From Aquarana catesbeiana (Eukaryota > Chordata > Amphibia > Anura > Ranidae), in the NCBI RefSeq assembly GCF_042186555.1, contig NC_133333.1, forward strand, positions 217,817,022 through 217,881,021: 64,000 bases of DNA. Reading direction: 5' to 3'. The stretch's first letter is position 1. The number at the start of each line of letters is the position of its first letter. A program made the position numbers and the translations under genes. The notes below the pieces were generated by a model, which did no database searches, was not told where the DNA came from, and saw nothing but the letters and a program-made list of their open reading frames with translations. Positions 45,284 to 55,655 of this stretch are shown here, piece by piece.

Positions 45284-46297
45284 TTATGCCCCCTGACCCG
45301 TCCGACTGTGAGGATGAGTCCTCTGTGGTCTCAGCAGCAAGTGAAAAAGCGCTGGTGGACACACTTGTTACTGTAGTGCGGGAGACTCTAAAGATGGAGG
45401 AAGGGGCTGACAGGGCCACGGATGTGGCTGTGTCCTTTGGTACACACAAGTCGCCTCGCACACCAAAGGTGTTTCCTTATCTGCCTTATTTTGATAGGTT
45501 TACCCATAGGGAATGGGAACAACCAAAGTCGCCCTTTGGGGTCCCCAAACATTTCTCAGTATGCTACCCCTTTGAAGAATCACTTTTAAAAAAAGTAGAC
45601 TACCCCACCAGTGGTGGACCCTCCTGTTTGCAGGTTGCATAAAGCAACCATGATCCCAGTAGAGGAATCGGCGTCCTTTAAGGACCCGGCTGACAGGAAA
45701 GCAGAGGCTGTGGCACGCAGCATGTTTACTATGGCTGGTTCGGCATTGCACCCAGTCTTGGCCTTGGCCCTGGTGTCGCAGACCCTAACTGAATAGGCTA
45801 AGCTTTTGCACCAGGGTCTGGGTAGTGAGCAGGTTCCTGCTGCTTATGTTCATTTAGCGGACCAGTTGCTCCATGGGCTGTAGTATGTTTGTGATGCAGC
45901 CTTGGATGCAGCTCCTGTGCTGTCCAAGCTTTCTGTTTCGGCGGTGGTAATTAGATGTGTGCTGTGGCTTAAGAATTGGCCGGCAGACCAAGCCTCAAAG
46001 AAAGCTCTCATTGATCTGCCCTTTCAAGGCGACTGCCTGTTTGGGACTACCCTGGATAACATCATAAAGGGTGTCACAGGGGGGAAGAGTACCTTCCTGC
46101 CTCAATCTAGGAAAGGGAAGGAGCCTCGCCGCAGATGGGGGCCTTGCTTCTCAGGCCATAAGAAATTCTTCTGGGCTTCTGGGACTGCAGATAAAGGAAA
46201 CATCTCTCAAGTCTTCCCCGGCAAGTTCCAAGCAATCTTGGTCTGGTAAGGCTAGAGCAGGCTTCTCCGGATCCACTGACAAGACTCCTTCAGAATG
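45284..46297 (+). pseudogene. DIRS Gag-like region, frameshifted
   Basis: Three frames are needed. The first (to 45642) has ALVDTLVTVVRETLKMEE, YFDRFTHREWEQPKSPFG and KHFSVCYPFEE. The second (45611-46249, with an internal TAG/TAA) has SASFKDPADRKAEAVARSMF, MAGSALHPVLALA, LSKLSVSAVVIRCVLWLKNW and LIDLPFQGDCLFG. The third ends RAGFSGSTDKTPSE and a stop at 46296-46298. The motif DPADRKAEAVARSMF is typical of vertebrate DIRS Gag-like proteins. At least one nonsense codon and two frame changes make it inactive. Its presumed role is binding and packaging the element RNA. Confidence 0.72.
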
Positions 46298-46560
46298 AAG
46301 GTCTGCCCTCACCCATTGCTGGGGTGGGGGGACATCTTCGGTGGTTTCCAGATTCATGGACCTCCTTCGTGAGCGTCAAGGGGTCCACAAATTGAACCTT
46401 TTGGGGGTACCAAAGAAGGGGGACAGAGTTCGTCCACTTTGGGGGCCCTGTGTCTCCTTGTGCGGGTATAATTCCTGTAAAGGTTCAGGTGACGTCCGAA
46501 CTACCCAAGGTCCCCTCTAGCCCCGTCTAGGAAATTGGGTTACATGGGTCTGACTCTGGA

Positions 46561-47277
46561 GTGAATGCTGACCAGATTAGTAGTATTTCTTCTCAAACGT
46601 CGGCCCCTTCAGCAGGTTCAGTTCAACAGAAAGTAACTGAGGCTCGTGACATTCTTGCGGGTTCCTCTGGTAGACGCTGCAGTCGTCCTAGTACTACTGC
46701 GGGGCCAACACCTTCCTCTTCTGTGGTGCCTGCGGAGGACCAAGGGCGAAAGTCTTCTGGTCATTCTGGTGGCCGTAAACGTCCCTTGGGAGCTACCTCT
46801 CAGAGAGGACCAGTTGTACCGAGGGCTGAGCTTCCATCCTGCTTTACAGATACTGGTTTTAATGGCCTAGCCATTGAAAGCCAGGTACTGAGAGATAGAG
46901 ATCTGTCGGGACCAGTGATACCTACTATGGTGAAGGCGAGGAAGTCGACTTCTAGTAAGATATACCGTTGTACGTGGAAAGCGTACATTTCTCGGTGCGA
47001 ATTGATTAGTGTTCGTCCTCGGTCCTTTTCTGCTGCTCGGATCTTAGCTTTTCTTCAACGGGGCGTTGAGCAGAAGTTGGCCTTGAGTACCATTAAGGGC
47101 CAGGTGTCTGCCTTAGCAGTCTTCTTTCAGCGACCCCTAGCCACTCACTCTTTAGTTTGTACCTTCATTCAAGGAGTCCAGCATGTAGCTCCACCTGTAC
47201 GGTCTCTCTTGCCGCCATGGGATTTAAACTTAGTACTATCGGTTCTCCAGAAACCTCCATTCGAGAATATTCGGTAA
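46561..47277 (+). pseudogene. DIRS tyrosine recombinase, N-terminal domain
   Basis: An open frame of 238 residues from a nominal start at 46561. Its useful part (about residues 130-235) reads SSKIYRCTWKAYISRCE, then VRPRSFSAARILAFLQRG, LSTIKGQVSALAVFFQRPLA and SLLPPWDLNLVLSVLQKPPF. This is the core-binding domain of DIRS tyrosine recombinases. The catalytic R-H-R-Y domain should follow but is cut off at the TAA at 47275-47277. Another frame upstream (46700-46870) carries LREDQLYRGLSFHPALQIL, also expected in this position. The N-terminal residues 1-110 are Ser/Gly-rich and may be out-of-frame translation. Confidence 0.72.
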
Positions 47278-47869
47278 ATATCAAGTAAATAGTTACCAAA
47301 CTTGCCACGCTTTAAAATCTTTTACAGGTTACCACTTTAGATTTACACATGAGGCCTGGTGCTAGAATTATTTTAATTTTTTGTTAATTTTTTTTTTTAT
47401 TCACTTTTATTGCTGTCACAAGGAATGTAAACATCTTTGTGACAGCAATAGGCATGTAACTCTTTATGGAGAGATGAGATCCCTCCTTTGCCCTCAAAAG
47501 CATTTGATCGCACCAAAATCCGTGTGATCAAATGCTTTTTATTTTAAAAAATGGCGCTGTTTACATCCGGGGAAACTGGAAGTGATGTAAGATCATCGTT
47601 TTCAGTTCCCTATATCATAGAGATGAATAAAGCGTTTCTGATCTTTGTTGGTCTCCATGATCAGCTGGCGGAAGCACTGGCTGGTTGATTGGGTGTCCTG
47701 GTGGGATGGGCAGCTGGATTGCTTTTACAGGAGTGCCGATCGTTGACTCTAAAAACTGTACCAAGCTGCAGGCCTCATCCCGTTATAACAACTTAAAGTC
47801 TAGCAATATACGGGTATGTTGCTGGTCATTGACTGGTTATACTGTACAATGTCTTATACAAAACGCCAT
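47278..47869. repeat. Short-element remnant with a strong hairpin
   Basis: 47409-47450 forms a hairpin: tattgctgtcacaa pairs with ttgtgacagcaata around a ~14-nt loop. Nearby gcatttgatcgcac and gtgatcaaatgc (47489-47535) form another. These resemble interior hairpins of TTAA-type elements, but no TTAA ends were matched. Confidence 0.5.
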
Positions 47870-48389
47870 TTTTTTTCTGGACCTAAAACAGGATCATACC
47901 TTGTGCTTCCATGGCAGCATACCTGTGATAAGCTCCGCCCCACACTCCTCCCCTCAGGATAGTTAATACATTATAAAAAAAGACAACTCTACCCCCCAAT
48001 AGCATTCTCCTTTTTTTCCCTCATACCTGATGGATAGTGTTCAGTGCGAGTCCTTTGCCTCTGCCTTAGGCAGCTTCCGTCTGAGTTCAGGCCTCTCCCA
48101 GATGCGGTCCCCTGTCTTGAGCTACTAACAGCGCTAAAAAGAGCGGAGCCCCTTCTGAGGGTCTTTTGGGGCAGCAGCGGTTTCCTAACTTGGAACAACA
48201 GCCCTGCATTTTTTGTGCTAAGCTGATTTTCGCGGTGGGGGCAGGTAAGGGCTTCCTTTTTTACATGCTTGTATGTTTTCCTGTGCTCCGGTTCTCTGTC
48301 CATTCAGCGCCTTTCCTGCTCCCTAGGATGCTGAGCGCCATGGCGCGAACGCGCTGCTGTAGACGCCATTTTCTCTGGCCTGCGTAGCT
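47870..48389. repeat. Possible DIRS terminal or leader sequence
   Basis: Non-coding stretch with ccttgtgcttccatggcagc, tagcattctccttt and gatggatagtgttcagtgcg. Its style and position next to the DIRS remnant suggest element leader sequence, but I could not match it to a second copy in this window, so the call is weak. Confidence 0.3.
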
Positions 48390-48739
48390 GCCAATTGGCC
48401 GATCGGGTGCTGCCGCCGCCATTGCTAATGTTTCCATCAGCTGTCGGGTGCTGCCGCCATTGCGGGTAGGGGTACCCGACAGTGTAGCCTCACGGCTTCA
48501 CGTTGAGAACTCTACTGCGCATGCGTGAGGCCCCGCTCCTCTCTCCTACTGGCCTGGCGACAGGGAGAGGAGGAGGGAGCCCCGCGGTGATGTCACAGGC
48601 CGCGGCCCGGACTCCCGGAGGTGGGAACAGGATACCTGTCCTGTCCTCCCTCCCCCCCGAAAGGTGCCAATTGTGGCACCGGAGGGGGAGAGGAGACAAA
48701 TGAGCGGAAGTTCCACTTTTGGGTGGAATTCCGCTTTAA
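48390..48739 (-). mobile_element. TTAAAGCGG-family element, truncated, inverted
   Basis: Ends gggtggaattccgctttaa with TTAA at 48736-48739. On the minus strand it parallels 18326-18660: caggatacctgt, tggcctggcgac against its counterpart, ctcctctctcctactgg, and catcagctgtcggg. The left end has been lost near 48390. Confidence 0.65.
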
Positions 48740-48843
48740 GTCCAGTAGCAACTGTTGCCTGAAGCAGATGGATCAATTTCTTTAGACTATTTTGGAAATG
48801 ACCAGCAAAGTTATTCCGTAGTGTAGATTATACAATGCTTACC

Positions 48844-50027
48844 TTAAAGTGGGACTTTAGTCAGAAAATTAAGTCCTGCTAGATCACTTAAGGCTGGCCC
48901 CTTTTGCAGGTATAGCTATGTAAATAATTCAGTAATACACCCTCTCCCTCCTCTGCACACGCTCAGTTGCTCTCTATTTTTAGGCACTATGCCGAATTTG
49001 TTGAGGTCGATCTGCTGATAGCCTAAACATTTACTGCTGTTCAGGGGCTCTGGGCTTCAGCAAAATGGCAGCCTCCAGCAAGAAGAAACTGGAGAAATGC
49101 TAGAGGCAATTTAAAGCACACACTAATTTTGGTGGCATATTTATAAATGTGTGGAAAAAGGGGTGAAAATACTGCGCTAAACCCAATAAACTGTGAATAA
49201 AAAGCTGCTAACACACAAACAAACCAAGTCTAATCAGGGCTGGAAACAATAAATGTAGCGCAATAAGGCCAGCACCTCCTGCTTCCCACATTGCCATTAT
49301 ATATTTTTATACTTTTTGTGATCACTTTTTATATGGCATTTTACCTTGAAATAAACCTACCTTGGTTGACCTACGCCATGCGGAGCTCCTTTTTCTTTTG
49401 TTTCCTCATGCTGAAGCACTGATGACCATCTTTGAACCATCTTCATTGTCGGACTGGTTTGGCAGCCGTTAAGCCTTGGATACCCTCATCTCAACCATCA
49501 CCCAACCCTGTGTGGATTGGAGTTGGCAGCCTACAGGAGACCATCCAGTGTGCATCACCATTGGGGGTCCAGTATCCCAAAGCCTTATAGACGCACTGCC
49601 GTATGGTACGTGCGTCCAACTGATCCGGTAAGAGTACCCATTCTTCCATCTGAATGTCTTCTCCTGTTCATTGGTGCATTTTCCACTTCGGTTGAAGACT
49701 GAAGAGAGTTCCTTAGCCATTGGACACTCTACACTTTACATGTGGACTTTTCTTTCTCCCCTTTTTTTTTGTTTGCTATCACTTCACAACACTTTGGGAC
49801 TTTTTTTTTTTTTATGCCTTATAATATTTATTGTTTCCATCCACCTCCGCCTGCGTGATTGGGGTGTTTTGGATGCATACAGGTTTTGTATCCATGTATT
49901 TTTTCACTCGTATATTAATTCTTAGTGCTACACTTATTGTTTGCACTATTTATAAATGTGGAATGTATGTTTCTTGCTAAAGAACATTATTTTTTATCAA
50001 GTTGTTATGAGTAAAGTTACACTTTAA
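48844..50027. mobile_element. TTAA-bounded element split by a retroposon
   Basis: Left end ttaaagtgggactttagtca, right end gagtaaagttacactttaa, inverted with TTAA at 48844-48847 and 50024-50027. Without the inserted 795 bp plus one duplication it would be about 375 bp. Contains no gene. Confidence 0.75.
49152..49946. mobile_element. 795-bp retroposon of unknown family, 14-bp duplication
   Basis: Perfect direct repeats tatttataaatgtg flank it (49138-49151 and 49947-49960), as produced by LINE-type insertion. The left end is tggaaaaaggggtgaaaata, the right end gctacacttattgtttgcac. There is no poly(A) tail, A/B box or long frame. Internal gcgctaaacccaataaac and taccttgaaataaacc could be termination signals. 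Orientation is undetermined. Confidence 0.7.
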
Positions 50028-50635
50028 GAAGCTGGGTGGACATTAACTGAGCTTTGTGATACAATATAATGATTTTTATCAGAGACATGAGCATTGCCTT
50101 TTTTTAATCTCAGGACCTTGGTGGGGGTCCCTATCTATCCATATATATGTGGAAGTGGACATAGTCTTTTGCCCTAAAGAATGTACCCAATATATCACCA
50201 GCTGAGAGGCGCACCCGTTTGGGTTTAAAGGTATGTCCAAGGATTACTTCATGATATACATTGATCATTGGAGAAGATTTATGCCACTGCCCTGACTTTC
50301 AGTATGTGCTGTTTATCTTCTCCTCCGTGAGGAGGTCCTTCCCTTTACCATCTATGATTGACATGTTAACATATTTCTAGCTTTGTGTTTAATCTGAGGC
50401 TAATTTTTGTGTTAAACCACAATATTCATGCCAGTATTCCAAATTTTGACACCCAAAGCTGTGATAGTGTACATTCTTGTTTTGTCTCTAAAGGTTCTTT
50501 ATATCCTGTTTGTATCCATCTGTATTTCCGAATCCTCACTATTGGACAAGTTTGATAGAGCTATTTAAACTATATGGTGGTTCCTTCGGAGAAATTGTGA
50601 GTTTGGTTTTGTTATAACATGGTAATTTGTATATA

Positions 50636-50638
<3 letters not shown>
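50028..50638. other. No gene recognised
   Basis: AT-rich without repeat edges or convincing frames. Confidence 0.3.

Positions 50639-50674
<36 letters not shown>
50639..50674. repeat. AT dinucleotide microsatellite
   Basis: About 17 consecutive ta/at units. Neighbouring open frames with tyrosine-isoleucine repeats are translations of it. Confidence 0.9.
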
Positions 50675-50677
<3 letters not shown>

Positions 50678-50984
50678 ATAAATCTGGTCAACTGTAGCCT
50701 GCAACCTGGGACCTGTGTTGCAGCAAAACCCCTGTGGAGTGGTCTGACAAAAAACAGATGCTCCTTGCACCTCAAGCACATTGCCATAATGCATGCAGTC
50801 TGCACTTTGGTTTCAAAATCCCCAGCCATCCATGAAAACCAACATGATGTTGGAAGAAGAAGTGCTGGAAAAACTCTTCAGTGGAGGCATCGACTGCACC
50901 AAAAAACTTTTTATTTCAGTAAAATGTGGAAGGGGTATAACCTCTGTCGGCCTCTTATTACTTGTTTTATTTTTTTTTTTTTAC

Positions 50985-51842
50985 TTAAAGTTGATGTAAA
51001 CCCTATTCATGAAATTTGACCTAGGCACATATATTTGTAGTGTTTATTCTCTCGAAAGCCCAAAGTCCTGTGTCTTTCTGCTGTTTCGTTCTTCTGTTAT
51101 CAGCATAACTTCTGACAAGTTCTCCTACAACCAAGATAAACCCACCCTGAAATTTGTGTCGGGGTGGGTGCTATAAATTAGCAGAGAGCTTGTCTTGTCA
51201 CGGCACAGTTCTGCACATTCCTTCCTTCCTCTGCCTATGTGGAGTGAGTGTCTTTCCTCCAATCAGCTGTTACACAGTGTATGCCAAGAATCCACTCCTA
51301 CTGCTAAATGAGGAAGCAGAAATTCTAAGACAATGTTAGCATTCTAAAGAATATAGCTGAAGAGAGCACAGATAAACATGTAAAACTTATCTAGTGAGAT
51401 TTGTTATTTTTTTTTTTTTTTTTTTCAAATTTAGATTTTATTTACTTTTTAGAAAAGCCCAGCATGGGCTTAGGCAATACAGTACATACAAACATTAGAA
51501 ACATCAGGGGAGGGAGGGAAGGGAGAGGACAGAGGGGGGAGGAAGAGAGAAAAAAACCCCCAAAAAACGCACATACATATATACTTCCTCACTTGGACGG
51601 AAGGCGTGGCAAAGTATTAATACATTTCAAACCCATCTGAATGCATCAGGTGTCAAGTATTTTATGATTGCTTGTTGAAAGGCCGAGGCCCTCTCAAACA
51701 GGGTCCTGTAATAATAGGCAACAGGTGTATAAACATTTATCCTCCATCTCCCACCCCCGTCTGGGAGATTTGTTTTTATCTCTGTGTAATATCTGAGGCT
51801 GTTCACTTCACTGGGTATAGGAGAGGGTTTACATCCACTTTA
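50985..51842. mobile_element. TTAA-type element split by an L1-like retroposon
   Basis: Left end ttaaagttgatgtaaaccc with TTAA at 50985-50988. Right end gagggtttacatccacttta, inverted, with the final A of TTAA changed. The insert at 51406-51764 separates the halves. Confidence 0.65.
51406..51764 (-). mobile_element. 5'-truncated retroposon with poly(A), 10-bp duplication
   Basis: gagatttgtt occurs directly at 51396-51405 and 51765-51774. A T run at 51408-51425 is the poly(A) tail of a minus-strand copy. The rest includes a purine-rich ggggagggagggaagggag block like L1 3' UTRs. An L1-family origin is likely but no coding part is present. Confidence 0.6.
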
Positions 51843-52391
51843 GCATTTGTGTTTTACGTTGGTATGCATGACATTTTGTTTGGTTCACACTCACAATCTT
51901 CTGCAAAAATAGACCCTTTTCAGTCTACTTATCCAGCATACTTGATTTATATCTCAGCTAGTGTTGCACTTCATTTCACACATATGCTCATACCTAGCTC
52001 AGCCCTGATGAAGCAGACACATCTCTTTTGAAACGTGTTTGGCTTGTTTTTCTTTTAATAAATTGATTTGCAATGAACGTCTAATCATCCTAAGAATGAA
52101 CCCTCCAATGTTAAAGTGGTGTGCTATTTTTTTTTTTTACTGCTCTTGTATCTCACGCACGCAAGGCTTTACCCCTTGGAGTTAAATACCTAAGTAGGGT
52201 GTGCATTGTCTTATGGATCTATAGGTCATCATTACTCTCTGCTCTCCTTATTTCTTGTCCTGCTCTGACAGAGACGGGAAGTGAGCTAAAATTTCCCCAA
52301 CAAGATCATGGACAGAAATAAAAATTTTAAAGAAATATTTGCTTTTCCCAAGTCTGCCCCAAAAAAAAAGGTTTTGCTAAAATTGCGCTTT
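51843..52391. repeat. Retroposon-like remnant, no gene
   Basis: At 52008 cctgatgaagcagacacatc, then ttgaaacgtgtttggc and aataaattg recall a motif repeated at 17795 and (inverted) 39885. The function is unknown. Confidence 0.4.
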
Positions 52392-52680
52392 CAGGCTTTG
52401 TTCACACTAGTGCGGGCCGTGGGGCATTTAAATACACTGCTGTGACGCGTGAAACGCACAAAAAATAAAAAAAAGTGCATGCACCTTTTTAAAAGGGCGG
52501 CCGCAGGGAAACCTGCCGTTCCCCCACCCGCGATGACCCTGTGGACTGAGATGCATGGGGGTGCCATTCAGAATAAATGGCAGCCCCGTGCATCTTGCTA
52601 GAGCAGTGCGATTCAGGTGCGGAAATTGATGCGATACCTGCAACCAAAACGCACGGCCAGCACTAGTGTGAATTGAGCCT
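52392..52680. mobile_element. MITE with ttcacactagtg termini
   Basis: Left aggctttgttcacactagtg and right cactagtgtgaattgagcct are inverted repeats. The interior has ggggcatttaaatac, gcatgcacc and a complementary set of gtgcat words. Non-coding. Confidence 0.7.
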
Positions 52681-52739
52681 ACCGCGTTCAGGAGAGTGAG
52701 GTTGAAGCTCACCTAACCGCAACATTTTTCAAACTCTGC

Positions 52740-52849
52740 TAAAAGCCTATGGACACAGGCATTTATGGAGTTGAGTTTAGGAGCTTTGGTAAAAAAAAAA
52801 AAAATGCCAAAAGCTCCTAAACTCAGCTGCCTGTGTGCATGAAGCTTTA
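52740..52849. mobile_element. Short palindromic MITE, ~110 bp
   Basis: taaaagcctatggacacagg at the left pairs with ctgtgtgcatgaagcttta at the right, and gagtttaggagctttgg with ccaaaagctcctaaactc. An A run sits at the centre. Confidence 0.75.
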
Positions 52850-53668
52850 TAGCATTAAAACGGTTTCAGAGTTTACTAGAGGCATTGTTTTAAAGCCGAC
52901 ATTTAGGGTAAACAAATATTTTGTATATACAAGGGGCTTTCGGGGTTTTTTTGCATACCGTAATTGTATTTCTTTCATCTGTGCAGTAACCCAGCATAAA
53001 ACAAGTCCTGCACGTCACTTGTGTGCAGGAGTTTCCTGGAAAGCAGATGGGTCAGTGATGCTCTTTCTTTTGTGCAGAATGACTGATCTTGTATCTGCAC
53101 AGGCTATGTACAGTACAGTAATGTCACCATTACTTTTACATGGTAATAACTAGAATTACAAAGACATTTGGTGAGTGCAAAGTCCATTTATATTCTTTGC
53201 GACCATTGGGTAATATATTAATGTGAAAGTTTCTGTGCCTGGAGTTCAGCCTTAAAAAAATACCTCCAGTGAAAATGGTCCATTTTCTGAAATATTATCT
53301 GTCTTTAGCTACAGTCTGTTTATTTGAACCATCTGGTCCTTCTCAGATTTATGTTTCCACAGTATGTGGTACGTCAGAGAAGCTTTCATTTTGGCATACA
53401 TTTGGATAGTTTTATCCCCCCCCCCCCCGAATCTGAAAGGGAAATTACAGTATATTAAATCCTTTATCCTAAAAATGCAAATACAGACAATTGTAATGGA
53501 GAACTGCATTATTATTATATAGAGTGCAGTTTATTGAGTTGTGAAGTCTATTTCTCAATGTGTTCATCCAAACTTTACACATTTTTCACATAGGATTCAG
53601 TTAAAAGAATTTATGAACTTTGGGTTAAGATTGTGGGAATCTTGGATAAAGACATAGATAAATAGACC
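52850..53668. other. No gene recognised
   Basis: C run at 53418-53429. Short frames without motifs. No repeat ends found. Confidence 0.3.
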
Positions 53669-53676
53669 TCATAGAT

Positions 53677-54290
53677 CAGGGGTGTCAAACTCCATTTCAC
53701 TGAAGGCCACATCATCATTATGGTTGCTCCCAAAGGGTCGGTTCGTATCTGCCATGGTATTCTGCCTGAGGAGCCTCCAATAAAGTTTCTTGTGGATGAT
53801 ACCTGTGGTGTGTGACCATGCTTTTCAACTGGCATAGAATTGCTTTATTCTCATATTATAATCAGATGTCCAGAGCAACCCACCTATACCTATACCTTGT
53901 GCTGCTGCCATGAAAAAGCTAGAAGACAGAAAGTGCAGGGTCTGGAGGAGGACCAGAGGAGGGCTGGAGTCAGATGCCGAAGTCTGCTGAATGCTGAGAC
54001 CAGGGGAGGCGGAGACGACTGGGTGCTGTGGCTGCACAGAGAGACTCAGGATCTGTGGGAGGAGTTCTGTACTCCTCTCTGCTGTTGGCTGCTGAGATTG
54101 GGGGGGCAGGGACAAGTTTATACACGGCTGCATGGAGAAGCACAGGATCTGGTGGAGGAGTTCTGTCTTCTCCTCTGCTGCTGACACAAGATAGAGGCGG
54201 AGATGGGGGGGGGGGGGGTGCAGGCGCAGCTGCAGGAAAGGTGTGAGGGCCTGGTGGGCCACATTCTGTGCAGGCTTTGTTTGACACGTG
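53677..54290. mobile_element. hAT MITE with perfect 8-bp duplication
   Basis: tcatagat flanks both ends exactly (53669-53676, 54291-54298). Left end caggggtgtcaaactcc, right end tttgtttgacacgtg, inverted with a 2-bp gap. Inside are two diverged tandem units containing gcacagagagactcaggatc or gagaagcacaggatctgg, then gtggaggagttctgt. The open frames on both strands here are GC-rich shadows. Confidence 0.88.
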
Positions 54291-54420
54291 TCATAGATGG
54301 TTGTTTGCCTTTAGATACTTGTGTACTGCCCCAGTTTGCATGGTTGTATGGTGCAGCTTTGGAAAGTTGTGATGTCATCTCTTTTCTTTGACATAAACAT
54401 CTGAAAAATATACATTATCT

Positions 54421-54948
54421 TTAAAGTGTTACTAAACCCACAACTGTAAAATCAGTCTGTATAGGCAGTAAAGCATGCTTGTTATACTCACTGTGGAACC
54501 TAAGGGGTTAATCATCCGCATTGTGTTTAAAAAAGGCTGTTCGATCCTGCTGTCTTCTCTGATCCTCCCCTTCTTTTACTTTCTCAAATCCATCTGATAG
54601 AACAGAGCCTTGGAGACTCTCTGAACATGCTCAGTTTGGTGTTTTTTGTTTTGTTTTTTGTTTTGGGGGGGGGGGGGGGGGTAGGTGCATGTGATCAGCA
54701 CAGGGCCAATCAGCACTGTCCAGACAGAAAGTCAAGGGTCCTGCAGCCTCATAGGACAGTCAGAGCAGAATGAAAACTACAAGCTTTAACCAGTGCTCGG
54801 CCGGACGCTGACATCACAAGACTGCTATATGCTGCTGATAAGTTATTTAGCAGTTAATATTTACTAAAATAATTGCATTTCCATGTTCTGTGTACTGTGG
54901 TAGGTCAGATATAGTGAATGCAGGGTCCTGGGTTTAATAACACTTTAA
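54421..54948. mobile_element. TTAA-bounded MITE (TTAAAGTGTTA ends)
   Basis: Left ttaaagtgttactaaaccca and right tgggtttaataacactttaa are inverted copies with one mismatch; TTAA at 54421-54424 and 54945-54948. A G run of ~18 lies at 54665-54682. Non-coding. Confidence 0.85.
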
Positions 54949-54998
54949 GAATAATCTGCACAGCAACACAGTTGCTGGTTTTATAGTTTATTCAGTGT

Positions 54999-55387
54999 GT
55001 TCCCTTTCACACTGGGCAGATCTGCTGGAACAGACTCCGGTAGCTCAGTGGTAGATCGCTCCGTTGGTCCCCGCTGAGCAGGCTGATGACCGGTCCTTCT
55101 CTGCTCACTGTGCAGGGGCAGACCTGTCAGAGCCCTGCTGTTCTCTATGGGAAGATCGGATGAAAATGGACAGCCTGTCCATTTTCATCCGATCCGCTGG
55201 ACAGATAGCAAACGTATCGCCATCCGCCTATTTTTAGTGGATCTTGTCAGATCGGATGGCAGGCGGGTGTCAGCAGACATATCTCTGTTGACATTCGCCT
55301 GCCCATAGAAGTCAATGGGTGGCCCACTCGGATACGCCTGAAAAATGGACAGGCGGATTTCAGCAGGCCGATCGTGTCACAGGAACC
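54999..55387. mobile_element. MITE with interior palindromes
   Basis: The left end gttccctttcacactgg and right end atcgtgtcacaggaacc are diverged inverted repeats. The interior has a near-perfect 38-bp palindrome, gatcggatgaaaatggacag paired with ctgtccattttcatccgatc at 55156-55193. A tRNA-like phrase near 55032 is not a tRNA. Confidence 0.6.
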
Positions 55388-55434
55388 TAAAAGTGTGAGC
55401 TTGAGTTTGGATTCTGTTTGTTATCGTTAACATT

Positions 55435-55655
55435 ACCCTCCCCCCAGACTGACAATGCTGCTGTCTGCTGTGCCTCTTGTGCTCATTCCTCCATAATGGT
55501 CTCTACAGGAGGTGTGTTACTGGCCGGATCACCAGGTGAAAACAGAGGGGAAAAAAGCCAAAGGAAAGAAAACAAATGCAGCCACCACATCTATTGATTG
55601 GTAAGCTGCAATATAATACATTTTTGGTTTTGGGTTTAATACTACTTTACTATTA
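55435..55655 (+). repeat. TTAA-type element fragment
   Basis: The right portion atgcagccaccacatct, ggtaagctgcaa and ttttgggtttaatactactt is the counterpart of 800-905. The end ttgggtttaatactacttta is close to the right end of 54421-54948. The left end is missing. Confidence 0.5.

Larger units (their letters stand above)
45284..47277 (+). mobile_element. DIRS-like retrotransposon remnant lacking reverse transcriptase
   Basis: Holds a Gag-like region followed by a tyrosine-recombinase N-terminal region, both read in the plus direction. DIRS elements move through an RNA copy and a tyrosine recombinase instead of an integrase. The reverse transcriptase and RNase H expected between the two are almost completely missing, so this is an internally deleted copy. 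Inverted terminal repeats were not found. Confidence 0.78.

Noticed and set aside
47870..48389. Possible host promoter or CpG island
   Set aside because: The GC-rich part beyond 48340 belongs to a truncated TTAA element, and no gene starts nearby.
53825..54378. Overlapping GC-rich open frames on both strands
   Set aside because: They lie within a hAT MITE with defined ends. No motif, and both strands are equally open.
54665..54682. Long G run as a possible regulatory or quadruplex site
   Set aside because: A single homopolymer inside a MITE; no evidence beyond composition.
55030..55090. tRNA-like phrase ggtagctcagtggtagatcg
   Set aside because: No B box (GGTTCGAATCC type), no acceptor stem pairing, and it lies inside a MITE.
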